DNA from: Pseudeuparius sepicola
Lineage: Eukaryota > Arthropoda > Insecta > Coleoptera > Anthribidae
Direction of reading: 5' to 3'
DNA length: 64,000 bases
Assembly: GCA_963920635.1 (NCBI GenBank)
Contig: OY987304.1
Coordinates: 33,046,365-33,110,364 of the forward strand
In this document: positions 30,422 through 41,339 of the stretch, piece by piece
How positions within the stretch are numbered: position 1 is the stretch's first letter
Layout: each line of letters begins with the position of its first letter
Notes under the pieces: generated by a model
The model's input: only the letters and a program-made list of their open reading frames with translations
What the model was told of the DNA's origin: nothing
The model's database searches: none
Translations under genes and position numbers: made by a program

Positions 30422-33007
30422 ATGCCTAAAGTACCTGAGGGTAAGAGATATTCGAAAAGTTATTCTGAAGATGACTTGCAGAAAGCCTTAGGGGATATAA
30501 AACAAGGAGAAGCATTAAGAGAAGTGGCCAGAAAGTATAATATTCCAAGAGCAACGCTACAGTTTAGGAAAAGTGAAAAGTTTAGGAAGCCAAATTTTGG
30601 ACCACCTCCTGTGCTAACACAAGATGAGGAAAATGTTCTTGTTGAGTGGTTATTCGAAAACGCAAGAAAAGGGTTTCCAAGACGAATGGAAGACTTGCAA
30701 TTATCTGTCAAAGCTTTTTTAGACAAGGCACCCAGGCAAAATCCATTTAAAGATAATTATCCAGGTAGCACCTGGTATAAGGGATTTCTTCGTAGACACC
30801 CTAAAATAGCAAATCGGACACCTGAGGCAGTAACATCAGCCAGCTCAAACGTATCAGAAGCAGACATCAAAAAATGGTTTAATGATATAGAATCTTACCT
30901 TACTACGAGAGGGTATGAACATATTTTGCAAAACCCCACAAGAATTTTAAATGGCGATGAAACTTGCTTCTGTTTATGTCCAAAAACATCCAAAGTATTG
31001 GCACCAAAAGGCTCCAGAAATGTATACGAAGTAGAGCATGCTTCATCGAAACAGAATATCACAGTTATGTTTAGTTTCTCGGCATCGGGGTTACTAATTC
31101 CACCCATGATCATATTTCCAGGGAAAAGGCTGAGATCCGAAATTGCTCAGTCTATCCCTTCTGATTGGGGAATCGGTATGAGTGACTCGGGTTGGATGAA
31201 AGTGGAGTTATTTCAGGACTATATTTCGAACGTATTACACCTGACTTTGAAGAAAAATAATATTGAATTTCCTGTCATATATTTTGTGGATGGCCATAGT
31301 ACGCATATTACATACGACGTAAGTGAACTGTGCAGAAATTTGGGCATAATTTTGATCTGCCTTTACCCCAACTCTACCAGAATTTTACAACCTGCCGACG
31401 TAGCAGCATTTAAACCCATTAAGACCGGATGGAAAAAAGGTGTGCTTAAATGGAGAAGAAATAATATCAATGTCAATCTGACGAAAGATAAGTTTGCTCC
31501 TATTTTAAAGGAAGTAATAGAAGATTATGGAAAAGCAAGCACCTACAGGAGTGGCTTTAGAGCAACTGGGTTGTATCCCTTTAACCCAGAATCCATAGAT
31601 TTTGTAAAATGTTTAGGAAACCACACTACAAGTCAACAAGCTCCTACTGTCAGCGAAGAAATAATGTCAGACATAACCGCTGTAAGTATGGATTATGACA
31701 AGTTCAGTAACATTATTGGCCGAGAAAAAATTTGTGAACTTGAAAATTATTCAGCGCATGTTACTGGTGATGTGTCTCCTAATTTCGTGTTATTGCACAA
31801 GTTATGGAAAGAATTTGATGTAACAAAGAAAATAGCTAAAGAAGAAGCAAATATTGTTGGAAATACTGAAGAATCTACTATCAAAGAAGCAGTGGAAGAT
31901 ACTGTATGCGAAATAGATGACATAGATTTAGGAGACCAGGAAATCTTGAACACCGTCTTAAATTTATCGATAGAGAGCGAAGTTGAAGCTGAAACTAAAA
32001 AAATAAATGATGTCATGTCAAATCAGGAGTTTTCAGAAGAAATAGAAAGAGAAGCAGAAAATAACACATCGGAAATACCTGAGACAAATTCAGTGGATGA
32101 AGACAACCTGACAACTAAAGCCACGAATAGTGAAAAAGTAGTCTTCCGTATAGAAGATATTCCGATAATTTTCCAAGATGTCGCAGGAAATATTCCGGAA
32201 AATAATATAATAATTGAAGAAATTGAAAACACACCACCATTAGATATAAGTTTCAACAATAATATTGAAAACCATCCAATAGCCTTAAAGGATACATTAA
32301 TATATGCTAAAACTCCTCAAAGGAAAGGAGCTCGCAATGTGGCAAGAACATCGTTTGTTATAACAGGGACGGAGTGGAGAGAAAATAAGAGGAAGCAAGA
32401 TGAGGAAAGAGCACAAAAAGAAAGAGAGAAAGAAGAAAGAATTAAAAAGAGAAAAGAAAAACAAGAGGAGACAAATAGGATTAAAATACAAAAAGAAACG
32501 AACATATCAAAGAACAGAGCACAAAAAGAAAGAGAGAAAGAAGAAAGAATTAAAAAGAGAAAAGAAAAACAAGAGGAGACAAATAGGATTAAAATAAAAA
32601 AAGAAACGAATGTATCAAACAACAGACCTATAGTTATTCAGAAATCACAATCGGAAAAAAATTGTCCATTTCCAACATCAAATATTGAAAACATAAGAAA
32701 AGTTACCAAAAATTTATTTTATGAGCCAAAAGTAAATATTATATCCGATGTTGCAATACCTAAAAGTGAGAATAAAGACTTGAAAAATTTATTGTTGAAA
32801 ATGGGCCTCGCCTTAAATTTAAACACCGAACGTTTTGTAGGTTTATGCTATATTTGTACGGGTAATATAACACAGACAAATTTCGGTATAAAATGTGTAA
32901 ATTGTATACGATCTTACCACATTAACTGCATACATAAACACAATATACATAAATCTAATTCAACAATATTTCACTGTCAAACTTGTTTAAAACGTAATAT
33001 TCTGTAG
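30422..33007 (+). CDS. pogo-family transposase with C-terminal PHD-like finger
   Basis: 861 residues, uninterrupted. Residues about 12-55 form a Psq-type HTH (YSEDDLQKALGDIKQGEALR, YNIPRATLQ). Residues 63-130 form a CENP-B/Tc5-type HTH (LTQDEENVLVEWL, WYKGFLRRHP). The DDE_1 catalytic core has D179 (ILNGDETCF), D290 (YFVDGHSTH) and D326 (ILQPADVAAF), which makes DD35D, normal for pogo/Tigger. After the core come an acidic linker (about 420-660), a highly charged coiled-coil segment with two 36-residue direct repeats (about 663-734), and a C4HC3 finger near 810-857 (CYIC, KCVNC, YHINC, CQTC). The N-terminal parts would bind element ends and the core cut and join at TA. The ATG context is CAAAAATGCC. 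The PHD-like finger could guide insertion through chromatin; that is inference. Confidence 0.95.
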   Translation: MPKVPEGKRYSKSYSEDDLQKALGDIKQGEALREVARKYNIPRATLQFRKSEKFRKPNFGPPPVLTQDEENVLVEWLFENARKGFPRRMEDLQLSVKAFLDKAPRQNPFKDNYPGSTWYKGFLRRHPKIANRTPEAVTSASSNVSEADIKKWFNDIESYLTTRGYEHILQNPTRILNGDETCFCLCPKTSKVLAPKGSRNVYEVEHASSKQNITVMFSFSASGLLIPPMIIFPGKRLRSEIAQSIPSDWGIGMSDSGWMKVELFQDYISNVLHLTLKKNNIEFPVIYFVDGHSTHITYDVSELCRNLGIILICLYPNSTRILQPADVAAFKPIKTGWKKGVLKWRRNNINVNLTKDKFAPILKEVIEDYGKASTYRSGFRATGLYPFNPESIDFVKCLGNHTTSQQAPTVSEEIMSDITAVSMDYDKFSNIIGREKICELENYSAHVTGDVSPNFVLLHKLWKEFDVTKKIAKEEANIVGNTEESTIKEAVEDTVCEIDDIDLGDQEILNTVLNLSIESEVEAETKKINDVMSNQEFSEEIEREAENNTSEIPETNSVDEDNLTTKATNSEKVVFRIEDIPIIFQDVAGNIPENNIIIEEIENTPPLDISFNNNIENHPIALKDTLIYAKTPQRKGARNVARTSFVITGTEWRENKRKQDEERAQKEREKEERIKKRKEKQEETNRIKIQKETNISKNRAQKEREKEERIKKRKEKQEETNRIKIKKETNVSNNRPIVIQKSQSEKNCPFPTSNIENIRKVTKNLFYEPKVNIISDVAIPKSENKDLKNLLLKMGLALNLNTERFVGLCYICTGNITQTNFGIKCVNCIRSYHINCIHKHNIHKSNSTIFHCQTCLKRNIL
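32408..32623 (+). repeat. 108-bp in-frame tandem duplication in transposase
   Basis: 32408-32515 and 32516-32623 differ at only a few bases. Each encodes RAQKEREKEERIKKRKEKQE plus 16 more residues, ending in NISKN or NVSNN. The repeat adds one exact 36-residue block to a basic/acidic coiled coil. Confidence 0.95.
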
Positions 33008-33089
33008 TTATATCTATATCATTATGTTGTAGTTGTATATTATGTACAATAGAAGAATAGCTTCCTTTTTATATTTTTTTCATATAACA

Positions 33090-33095
33090 AATAAA
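33090..33095 (+). terminator. polyadenylation signal AATAAA
   Basis: AATAAA lies 83 bases after the transposase stop codon, the expected place for 3' end formation of this transcript. Confidence 0.5.
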
Positions 33096-33997
33096 CATGG
33101 ATTGAACCTATAGATTTTAATTAAAAAAAAGTGCAGTTGTTTCGAACAATTACACAATTAGTAATAATTCACTGCATTAGTATTAACGTGCCTGTAAGAG
33201 AAAAGTAGGTTCATTATTATCTTTCATATTATTTCAGTCTCTAAACTTACATCCACTAATATCCCTAGTGTTCATCCTTCCATGTTTTGTTTAAACATCT
33301 CCTCCTCGTTTTCCCACATGAAAAACCCTGAAACGAAAAATAAAATAAGAAACACTTACCTGTAATACAATATAAAGATACTTACCTAGGTACAATATTT
33401 TTACTAAACTAAGGAGGTTTATTACTTCTGCGATTATTTATGAGTAGGTACATAGGTACTCTAGTTCTGGACATACCTATACCTACTTTGGCAATTCCCG
33501 AAAAGATTCTTACTTTCCTTATTGCCATGCGTTTTTTTTCTCGTTACAAATAAAACTTCCATAATACCATTATAAAAATATTTTTCCTTGATTTAATTAA
33601 GAGATGGAAATATTACCTTATACAAAGAACATTCCTAATTATTAAATAATTATTAAATGCATAAATTTCAGGTTTTTTATTTGTCGATATGACAAAAATT
33701 TAAGCCTTTGATTCAATTTTGTTAGCCAGAGACAAGTGGCCAATCACTGCCTATGCACTAGGCCAATTTCTAGTTTTAGGTGGCCAATAACTGAATAATT
33801 GGGTTACAATTGTTTAATAGCAAAATAATCAAATTACACAACCTTTGATGTAAATGAGAACATACTAATCTAAAACGTTGGAAACCTATGATGGATCTTC
33901 ATTTCATTGCATATTTAAAACTTTCACAGTCTACTATTTTTTTAAAAAGTTGCAATAGCATTCTCTTAAAAGACCAATCACTGGGGTAGTTACCCTA

Positions 33998-35076
33998 TAT
34001 TATTTGGAAAATAAGATAAAAATTATATTAAATGACTTGATGTACCTACTAAAAAAACAGCCGCAGATGAGATTAGTACCTACTTCCATATTTTTTTTAA
34101 CCTAATGTTTAATTGTAAATGTCGATGTTTCATACCTATTTTATCGACACGATATTTTGGGCACTCTTTTCGAATCTCAGTCATTTTATTTCTTCAAAAT
34201 AATGCCATAAATTGAATTCCTTGACCTCAAGAACACCGAAAGACAAAGGACTATCCATCCCCTTTTTCTAATAATATCAACTTCTCTACTAAGTAAAACT
34301 GCTTATGCACTAGTTTCATTCGATAAAAAGTTCTGTATCGCGAAGAACTAAATTATAAACGTTTTTACCCCCTTCCCCTGTTTTCACCCTTTTCCGTGGA
34401 GCGTTTTTTATTCTTGTGCGTATTGCCGATTGTATACGTACCTACTGCGCCCAATTAACCGACAAAGACTCTGCTATATCTTTTATTCAAAAAAATTACC
34501 TACTATGCCAGTTCATTTTCAAAAACGAATTTCATCACGTTAAGGCGACTTATCGAGCAATGGTTGATATATTTGTTCGATACCTACAGCTTATTTCATT
34601 GGAGACTCCAGTTTGAGTAGAACACTCCAAAACACAAAAGGAGCTATTGTAAGTGATTCAAATTGTAAGCAATTATTTTTCAAAATATGGAAAAGTCACA
34701 CTTTGGAACAGCAAAAGGTTTGCTTAGCATGTTTTCTTGTCCCGTTCGAACTTTGTTTATAAACGTTTTTGAAAATGAGTAAAAATAATAAAATAATAAT
34801 AAAATTTTGTAGATACACAATATTTATGAGGCGCGCCAGTTTATATACTTATATATTTATATATATTTATCACTTAGTACAAAAAATTTTACCACGTGCG
34901 CAGGGTGGCTTAAGAAAACATAGAAAAATATTTTTAGTTTTTTTTACGACCTTAAAAAAAAGGGTAAAAACCCCAAATTTCCCTGTAAATCTCCGCCTCA
35001 TCCAATATGGCTTCGGAACGTGCTGTCAGCTAGAAATGATTTTCCGCGTTGCTTTAGGAAGGATGAAAATACCTTT
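33998..35076. other. unannotated AT-rich DNA
   Basis: No feature recognised. A 161-codon frame at 34769-35254 runs into the neighbouring MITE and is not gene-like. Confidence 0.4.
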
Positions 35077-35077
35077 T

Positions 35078-35429
35078 AAAAGGTGGATTTATAAACTCGA
35101 CGTTTGCGTTGGCGCTCGCCGTTGCCGTTTGCGTCGAAAATTCAATCCCTATATTTTACGTGTAACCGTTTATAAACGTCGTCGAACGTTACCGTCTGCG
35201 TCGGATGCCGTCCGAGATAAACCAATTTCATCTTTCACGTCCCGCCGTTCGTAGCAATTCGACGTAGTCCAATAAAAATTAAGTTCAGCGGTCACGTGGT
35301 GTTTTGTTTAGCTGACATTTCTGGACGCAAATGGAAAGTTTATAAAATGTCTGCTACGGAAGGCAACGACGAAGGTCACCGTCAACCGTAAGCGCCAACG
35401 CAAACGTCGAGTTTATAAATCCACCTTTA
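35078..35429. mobile_element. 350-bp MITE, ends AAAGGTGGATTTATAAAC
   Basis: AAGGTGGATTTATAAACTCG at the left and CGAGTTTATAAATCCACCTT at the right are perfect inverse ends, continued by ACGTTTGCGTTGGCGCT. The interior is rich in CG-containing motifs and has no coding capacity. TTA/TAA at the tips would fit a Harbinger-type target, but the duplication is not clear. Confidence 0.85.
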
Positions 35430-37660
35430 CTCAAACAATTAAAAAAAAAACAAATAAAAATCGATTTGAATCTGTACAGCCTCAGCGCCGCTAGATTTAC
35501 TCGAGGTTCGCCTGGATTCAGTTTACCTTAGTTTGAAATTTGAAAACAGAAAACAGGATAAAATCCCGAGTCCCGGGCACGGTCCCGAGGCTAGGTAATC
35601 CTGAATCTCTAGGCGTTTTTTGTTTTTACATTTTCACATAGCAGCACCTGGGAATTACAAAACTACATACACATTTCTCGCCTCGCGAAACCACGAAAAT
35701 TTCGTAGAGATCACACAACACAAAAGTGTGTTATGTGGTGGAGGTGACGGACTGACAGACGTACAAACTGGACACAAACCAGAGAAATTCCATTTCTCTG
35801 ACACAAACGCACAAAAAATTATTTTAATAAGAAAACTTATTGAAAACTATCTAAACTAAACAAAAAGGATTCTGTGATTTCTTAATGCCGGCGTTATTAA
35901 ACTGAACGCTTTGCAAAACAAAGAACGTCGATGTGTATCGAATCGACGCATAGTTTTGTTCGACGTCGCATCTCTACGCATCTCTACGCCTAAGACTAGT
36001 TGCTGGTCTGGTTGCCTGCAACCTGCAAGACAAGGCATAGGGTAACGCGTGAATCATCGTATTTCGTCCGATGATTACCTACTTGACGTTTCTCTGCGTC
36101 CCTCTGAATTTTCGGCTATATTTTCCCGTATTTGTGTACTTTGGTGTGTTTTAAAGCTATTTTGCAATTAATTGAACGCCAGGCTTTTTACTAGTGCACC
36201 AGGACCGCAACATTACAGGTTAGAAGGGCTAACATTAGTAGGTACCTATTAGTAAAAAAAGAAGTACCTTGAGATTATGTACGGAATTGACCAGGCAAAC
36301 TTATACTTATACTTACTTACTTATTTGTTAGTAAATGGATTATATGGTTTTAGATGCAGTACTATGTAGGTACGGTATACTGCCAGCAGATTGACCCAAT
36401 TATTTGGCCTGGCCCAGAATAAGTAGAAGAGAAGATCCTGAAGTAAAAATGCAAAAAAATTTAATTTAATTAACCGAGTGAATTTGTGCATCGAGGTTAA
36501 CGGCCGCCTCTTTGAACAGCTACTGTTGTAGTGCTCTGCATGTGCAATGTGTGCTAGTGCAGTTGTGTTTTTTGGTTACCCTTCGGCGTTTTCGTGGCGG
36601 AGGGGATCCTCCTCCGTGATGGTCAGGCTGAGTACTTCGCTTCAAACAAAAGGAATGGCGGAGGGAATCAAGAAGTCCCCAACAGATTTAGAAAATGTGA
36701 AGAATGTTGTGTAGTGTTGTGTGACTTTTAATGTAAAAAAAAACAAGAAAACAGAAAATGGCGCAATATGCAATCCTGGAAATGTCAGTAAGGTAGGTGT
36801 TTCATAAGCATTCTACATGTTCTATAGAAAGTAATCGTATTCAAAAGAAAATCGAAATTTTGTGGTGAATCCTCGGATAAATTGATAGGCGTGGCAACGC
36901 CGCGCTATTTCACTACCCGTCACTACCATTTACATACGCGAAATTTTAAGACGTCACGCGGGCGTCCATAGGCGGGTTTTATACAATTTGAAAAAAAAAA
37001 TTAGGCTTAAGACAAATGTTAGTAAATTTTTTAAAATTTATTTTGGCAAGTCTAATTTTTCTTTATCTGCCATAAAAATTTTTGTACTAAGTGATAGTTA
37101 ACCCTGTATACAGAAATATGTTATACGCAAGGAAATTTTTTTCAGATAACAAAATCCAAACACCTTTAATAATTTTATAGGCCTACCTGCTATTACTTAT
37201 AGGTTATACAACCAAGGCGGACACCTCGCACCATTTATTGTATTGACCGTTTATAGAAGATATAAATATTATATTAAGCCCAAGTATAGACTGAATTACC
37301 TAATTATTATCTAATTTTTATTCCTTCAGTGGTAAATTTGACGAAATCCCATAAAGTTGTAATATTAGGATATTTTTAACACCAAAATTACTTCCAGTTC
37401 ATCCCCACTTTCTAATTCTTTACCTCATCTAGAGGTAAACTGGTTTAGTCAAAATAAATTTCTGACTAGTTGGGTAGTAAAAATTAGGTACTTATAATTT
37501 TAACTTTGAATATATTTATTGAATGAATTCGCGTTGTTTTATATTTTTTTTCCAATTTTTGAAACATATATATATATATATCCATTTTAGTTGGATATTT
37601 TACGTAAGACCTTATTTTTTTAATGTCGGTTAGTAGAATCAATCCTTCTGATGCCATCAA
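35430..37660. other. mostly unannotated; possible first exon at 36758
   Basis: A GC-rich section at 36480-36680 is followed by an ATG in good context (ACAGAAAATGG) at 36758. That ATG opens MAQYAILEMSV and meets AAGGTAGGT, a splice-donor-like site, at about 36790-36798. This could be the first exon of a host gene whose other exons lie outside, but nothing in the sequence proves it. A short (TA)n run occurs near 37565-37580. Confidence 0.25.
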
Positions 37661-37661
37661 T

Positions 37662-38087
37662 AAATAAAAGATAAAAAACCTTTCTAAACACAAGCTTTTC
37701 GAGCCATGTACTAAAACGAATAAAATAAAATAAATTACGTATAGGTTTCCGTTAAGATAATTCAATGCCAAATTGTGACAAGTTTTATTTGTAAATCAAA
37801 AAGCTTGTTGCGCAAACTGTTCATAAAAGTAGTTTTACCAATTAATTTTATTGAACAGTGATTGGTTGGTAAGCCAGTACCTACCAAGGACTTGCCAAAA
37901 TAGTATATATTATTTTCTTTACAATTCTCGCGACAAGCTTTTTGATTTGCAAAAACTTGTCGCAATTTGGCATTGAATTATCTTAACGAAAACCTAGACT
38001 TATATTATATTATTTTATTTTATTCGTTTTAGTAGGTACATGGCTCAAAAACCATGTTTTTAAAAAGATTTTTTACCTTTTATTTTA
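37662..38087. repeat. diverged palindrome, third member of the family
   Basis: Left arm 37662-37812 and right arm 37929-38087 are reverse complements with small differences, around a 116-bp loop. The arms share AAGCTTGTCGCGAGA-like inner and AAAAGGTAAAAAATCTTTTT-like outer blocks with the perfect palindromes at 13-14.5 kb. The TTTTATTTTGT-then-TTTTTAGT sequence follows, as after copy 2. Confidence 0.85.
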
Positions 38088-38238
38088 TTTTGTGCTTTTT
38101 AGTACCTACCAATTTTTTGATTCCTATATAAGGAGGGTGGTATACAAATTTAGTCCGCCATCTAGGGGCATCCACTATATCGGATTTAGTATGACGTCAC
38201 TTACCTAATTATTTTGTACTCGTCAAACCCTTTCATTT

Positions 38239-38266
38239 AATAATAATAATAATAATAATAATAATA
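38239..38266 (-). repeat. (ATT)n tail of the LINE
   Basis: Nine TAA units on the plus strand are the minus-strand 3' tail of the retroelement, directly after GAATAAAGACACT. A short tandem repeat in place of poly(A) is usual for the CR1/L2 group. Confidence 0.8.
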
Positions 38267-38501
38267 GTGTCTTTATTCATTGGTATAAGCATAGTGACAA
38301 ATACATTTTCAATGATGGCGGCGTTCATACAAAATGCTCTTCCACGCAACCATCTGTGCAAAATACTTATAAAAAAAATCTCATAATAACCATGACATGT
38401 AAACTAATACCTACGAACAGAATATACATAATTAAGAAATAACTACAAAATAAATGCAAAATCATATACAAAATTTTTTTCCGTGCTCAAATGCACACAG
38501 G

Positions 38502-41213
38502 CTAATGACGATTATTTCTCAAAAACGCTTTAATTTTCATTTTAAAGGTGCTCAAAGAACACGTAGATTTAAGACTCTGGGGTAAATTATTAAAAATTTT
38601 TACAGCGACATATGAGAAAGATTGCTGATATTGAGATGTTGAATGTTTAGGAACTACATAAAGAGAGGGGTGTCGACTTGGATGAGTGCGAATATCTGCA
38701 CATTTCGTTAACTTGCTGAATAGATACAAAGGTATTTTAAACTTCTCTATTTTAAAAATTAGACATGCCATTTGAACTTGAAATCTCTCGTCCAAGTTTA
38801 ACCAATGTGATTCTCTGAACTTATCCGATATATGGTCATACTTGCGCAGATTATATGAAAATCTTAGGCACGCGTTTTGTATTTTCTGAAGGCGCCTCCT
38901 ATTTGTCTCCGTCAGTGCGGGCCAATAAACAAGACTGCAATAAGAAATACAGGATACAACAAGAACATCGCATAACCTCAGCTTAATAGTAGTGTCCAAA
39001 TAAAATTTGTTCATGTGAAGTTGCTTAAGCATAATAAAACATTTCTTGACAATTTGATTAACATGGTAAGTAAATCGCAAATCGTTATCCAGGAAAAGCC
39101 CTAAATTTTTACACGAATCTGTAAATTGTAGGCGGTTACCCTTAATACTGATGACGAAGCTTTGATTATCTAATACGCGGTTCCTGTTCTTTCCAAATAA
39201 CATGACTTCCGATTTTGTGTCATTCAAAGAGAGATGATGTGCTTTGGTTACTTTTTCCAGAGTACTCAGATCTTCATTTATTTGTATTGTGGCACGTTGA
39301 ACCTCTTCTTCTTTAAACGAACAATAAATCTGCGAATCGTCGGCAAACATATGCATAGAGCAAAATTTAAGGTAAAGATGGAAATCTGCAGTATAGATTA
39401 TATAAAGAAGAGGTCCTAAGACACTTCCCTGGGGAACTCCTCTGGTTACCGGTAAATACTCAGAATAGCTCTTGCCAATAGTTACTCTTTGAAAACGACC
39501 TCGAAGATAACTCGTAAAAAACTTTCCAGCCAACCCACTCACCCCAAAATAAGACAACTTTCTGCAAAGTAATTCATGATTAAGGGTATCGAAAGCTTTA
39601 CTGAAATCAAGCATCACAAGACAAGTATGCATACCATTATCATTTGCAGAAAATATGTCATCTGTAAGTTTCAATAAGGCTGTAGTTGTACTAAAACCCG
39701 AACGAAATCCCGACTGTGAAGTAGGTAGTATATCATTTTTATTTAGGTACTGGTTCAATTGCTCGGCTACTACCTTCTCCAATACTTTAGATAATGTAGG
39801 CAGCACACTAACTGGTCTATAGTGAGACTTCTCGGAGGGAGTTCCTACCTTGGGCAAAGGAATTACATTCGAAAATTTCCATGCTTTCGGAAAAACTCCA
39901 GATTCAAGACAAAAGTTTATTATAAATGTGATGTACTCGGTAAGTTCTGGGAACAACAGTGACAACATTTTTAAATTAATACCATCTGAACCAGAAGCGT
40001 GACTTTTTAGCGACGCCAGAATTTTATTCACTTTATCCCCCGTCACATGAGTGAAGGTAAATTTTTGCAAAGAATCGCTATAGAGTGGATCATTGTACCT
40101 ATCAACAATGTCACTATGATTATCATCGTGAAAGATATTTGGCGCACTATTTATAAAAAAATTATTAAATTCGTCAGGACTAACCTCTATTGTATCATTT
40201 GATTGCTTACTTTTACCTATATTTAGATATTTAAGAGCTTTCCAAAACTGTTTTGGGTCTGAATTAAATTTATAACGTAAATAGCCCTTTTTCTCTTGTT
40301 TGACTGAGTGATTCACAAAATTACGTAGTTCTTTATAATGTTGCCAGGATTGGTCTGTTTTATATTTCTTATATTTTGTTAACGCTTGGTCTCGAAGTTT
40401 CATTATCAGTCTTAAATTATCAGTCAGCCAAGGTGCTGGAGCTTTTGAAATTCTTACATTCTTATATGGTGCATAAATATCAAAGAGTCTATTTATATTT
40501 GCATTAATAAAATCAACCATATCATTCGCATCTCTATAGGAATAAATAACAGACCAGTTCGTATAATGAAGTTCCATAGAAAAATCATCAAAGTCAAAGT
40601 CAGAAAAATCACGATAAGTGTGGAAAAAAGTTGGATTTTTTTGTTTTTTTAGTTTAATATCACATGAAACTAATGAATGATCCGAGATGTCGTCCATTTT
40701 CAGAACATCTACTTTGTGAACTGCGTCTTTTTTTGATGTTATCAGTAGATCTATAAGAGTACTTGTTTTACCTGATGTACGAGTTGGATTATCAACGATC
40801 TGGTATAAATTATATTTTTTCAACAGACCATTAAATAATTTTGTAGCGTTGGTACTGACAGACATATCTATGTTAAAGTCTCCGCCCAAAAAAATTAAAT
40901 CGCACATTGGCAAAAATGCAATTAACGAGTTTTCAAGCTGATCGATACTATGTAACAAATTGGCATTAGGAGGTCTATAAATTGTAGCAAAGCAAACTTT
41001 CTTACCATTGACTTTCGCATAAATCCAAAGTTGCTCCAAGCAAGTGTTTCCCTGAACTGAGACCTCCAATCTTTTAAATTTAATGGATCTTTTAATATAA
41101 AAAGCCACCCCCCCTCCTCTGGAATCCCTGTCATTTCTTAACAGCTGATAATGAGGAATGTGTAGAGATTGATCTGAAAAATTTTTATTTAACCACGTCT
41201 CTGAGAGCCCCAT
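38502..41213 (-). CDS. LINE ORF2 protein: endonuclease and reverse transcriptase
   Basis: 903 open codons. The AP-type endonuclease is represented by GLSETWLN, RGGGVAFYIK, FLGGDFNID and SDHSLVSCD. The reverse transcriptase follows: YRPVSVLPTLSKVLEKVV, motif A LDFSKAFDTLNHELL (about residue 538), motif B GVPQGSVLGPLLYI, and the catalytic FADD in MHMFADDSQIY (about residue 623). A CR1/L2-type C-terminal domain ends in NNRH. The true ORF2 begins upstream: an ATG at 41319 starts MTEQNYFSFPHFNIRSCGTG (the 'NIRS' start of such endonucleases) and loses frame near 41213-41225, one base off. That single shift would abolish a full-length product. The protein nicks target DNA and primes reverse transcription there. 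Confidence 0.92.
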   Translation of the reverse strand: MGLSETWLNKNFSDQSLHIPHYQLLRNDRDSRGGGVAFYIKRSIKFKRLEVSVQGNTCLEQLWIYAKVNGKKVCFATIYRPPNANLLHSIDQLENSLIAFLPMCDLIFLGGDFNIDMSVSTNATKLFNGLLKKYNLYQIVDNPTRTSGKTSTLIDLLITSKKDAVHKVDVLKMDDISDHSLVSCDIKLKKQKNPTFFHTYRDFSDFDFDDFSMELHYTNWSVIYSYRDANDMVDFINANINRLFDIYAPYKNVRISKAPAPWLTDNLRLIMKLRDQALTKYKKYKTDQSWQHYKELRNFVNHSVKQEKKGYLRYKFNSDPKQFWKALKYLNIGKSKQSNDTIEVSPDEFNNFFINSAPNIFHDDNHSDIVDRYNDPLYSDSLQKFTFTHVTGDKVNKILASLKSHASGSDGINLKMLSLLFPELTEYITFIINFCLESGVFPKAWKFSNVIPLPKVGTPSEKSHYRPVSVLPTLSKVLEKVVAEQLNQYLNKNDILPTSQSGFRSGFSTTTALLKLTDDIFSANDNGMHTCLVMLDFSKAFDTLNHELLCRKLSYFGVSGLAGKFFTSYLRGRFQRVTIGKSYSEYLPVTRGVPQGSVLGPLLYIIYTADFHLYLKFCSMHMFADDSQIYCSFKEEEVQRATIQINEDLSTLEKVTKAHHLSLNDTKSEVMLFGKNRNRVLDNQSFVISIKGNRLQFTDSCKNLGLFLDNDLRFTYHVNQIVKKCFIMLKQLHMNKFYLDTTIKLRLCDVLVVSCISYCSLVYWPALTETNRRRLQKIQNACLRFSYNLRKYDHISDKFRESHWLNLDERFQVQMACLIFKIEKFKIPLYLFSKLTKCADIRTHPSRHPSLYVVPKHSTSQYQQSFSYVAVKIFNNLPQSLKSTCSLSTFKMKIKAFLRNNRH

Positions 41214-41339
41214 GACGTCTATCGACTGTTGAGTTTAAAAAGTCAGCAAACAAATCAAAGCCTGTGCCACAAGAGCGTATATTAAAATGAGGAAATGAAA
41301 AATAATTTTGTTCTGTCATAATAATTATATCTAGCCGTT

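Larger units (their letters stand above)
29795..33995 (+). mobile_element. complete pogo/Tigger-family transposon
   Basis: Inverted ends GGGTAACTACCCCAGTGATT (29795) and its inverse ending CTGGGGTAGTTACCC (33995) are flanked by TA on both sides (29793-29794, 33996-33997). The interior carries an open 861-codon transposase, a likely 5' UTR intron and a polyadenylation signal. Copies of GGCCAATNACT-like motifs lie near both ends. The intact frame and matched ends suggest a recent, possibly active insertion. Confidence 0.92.

Noticed and set aside
32297..32622. Long minus-strand frames opposite the pogo coiled coil
   Set aside because: They are antisense shadows of a lysine/glutamate-rich repeat.
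34769..35254. 161-codon open frame
   Set aside because: Its second half lies in a MITE and its first half is low-complexity Lys/Ile/Tyr.
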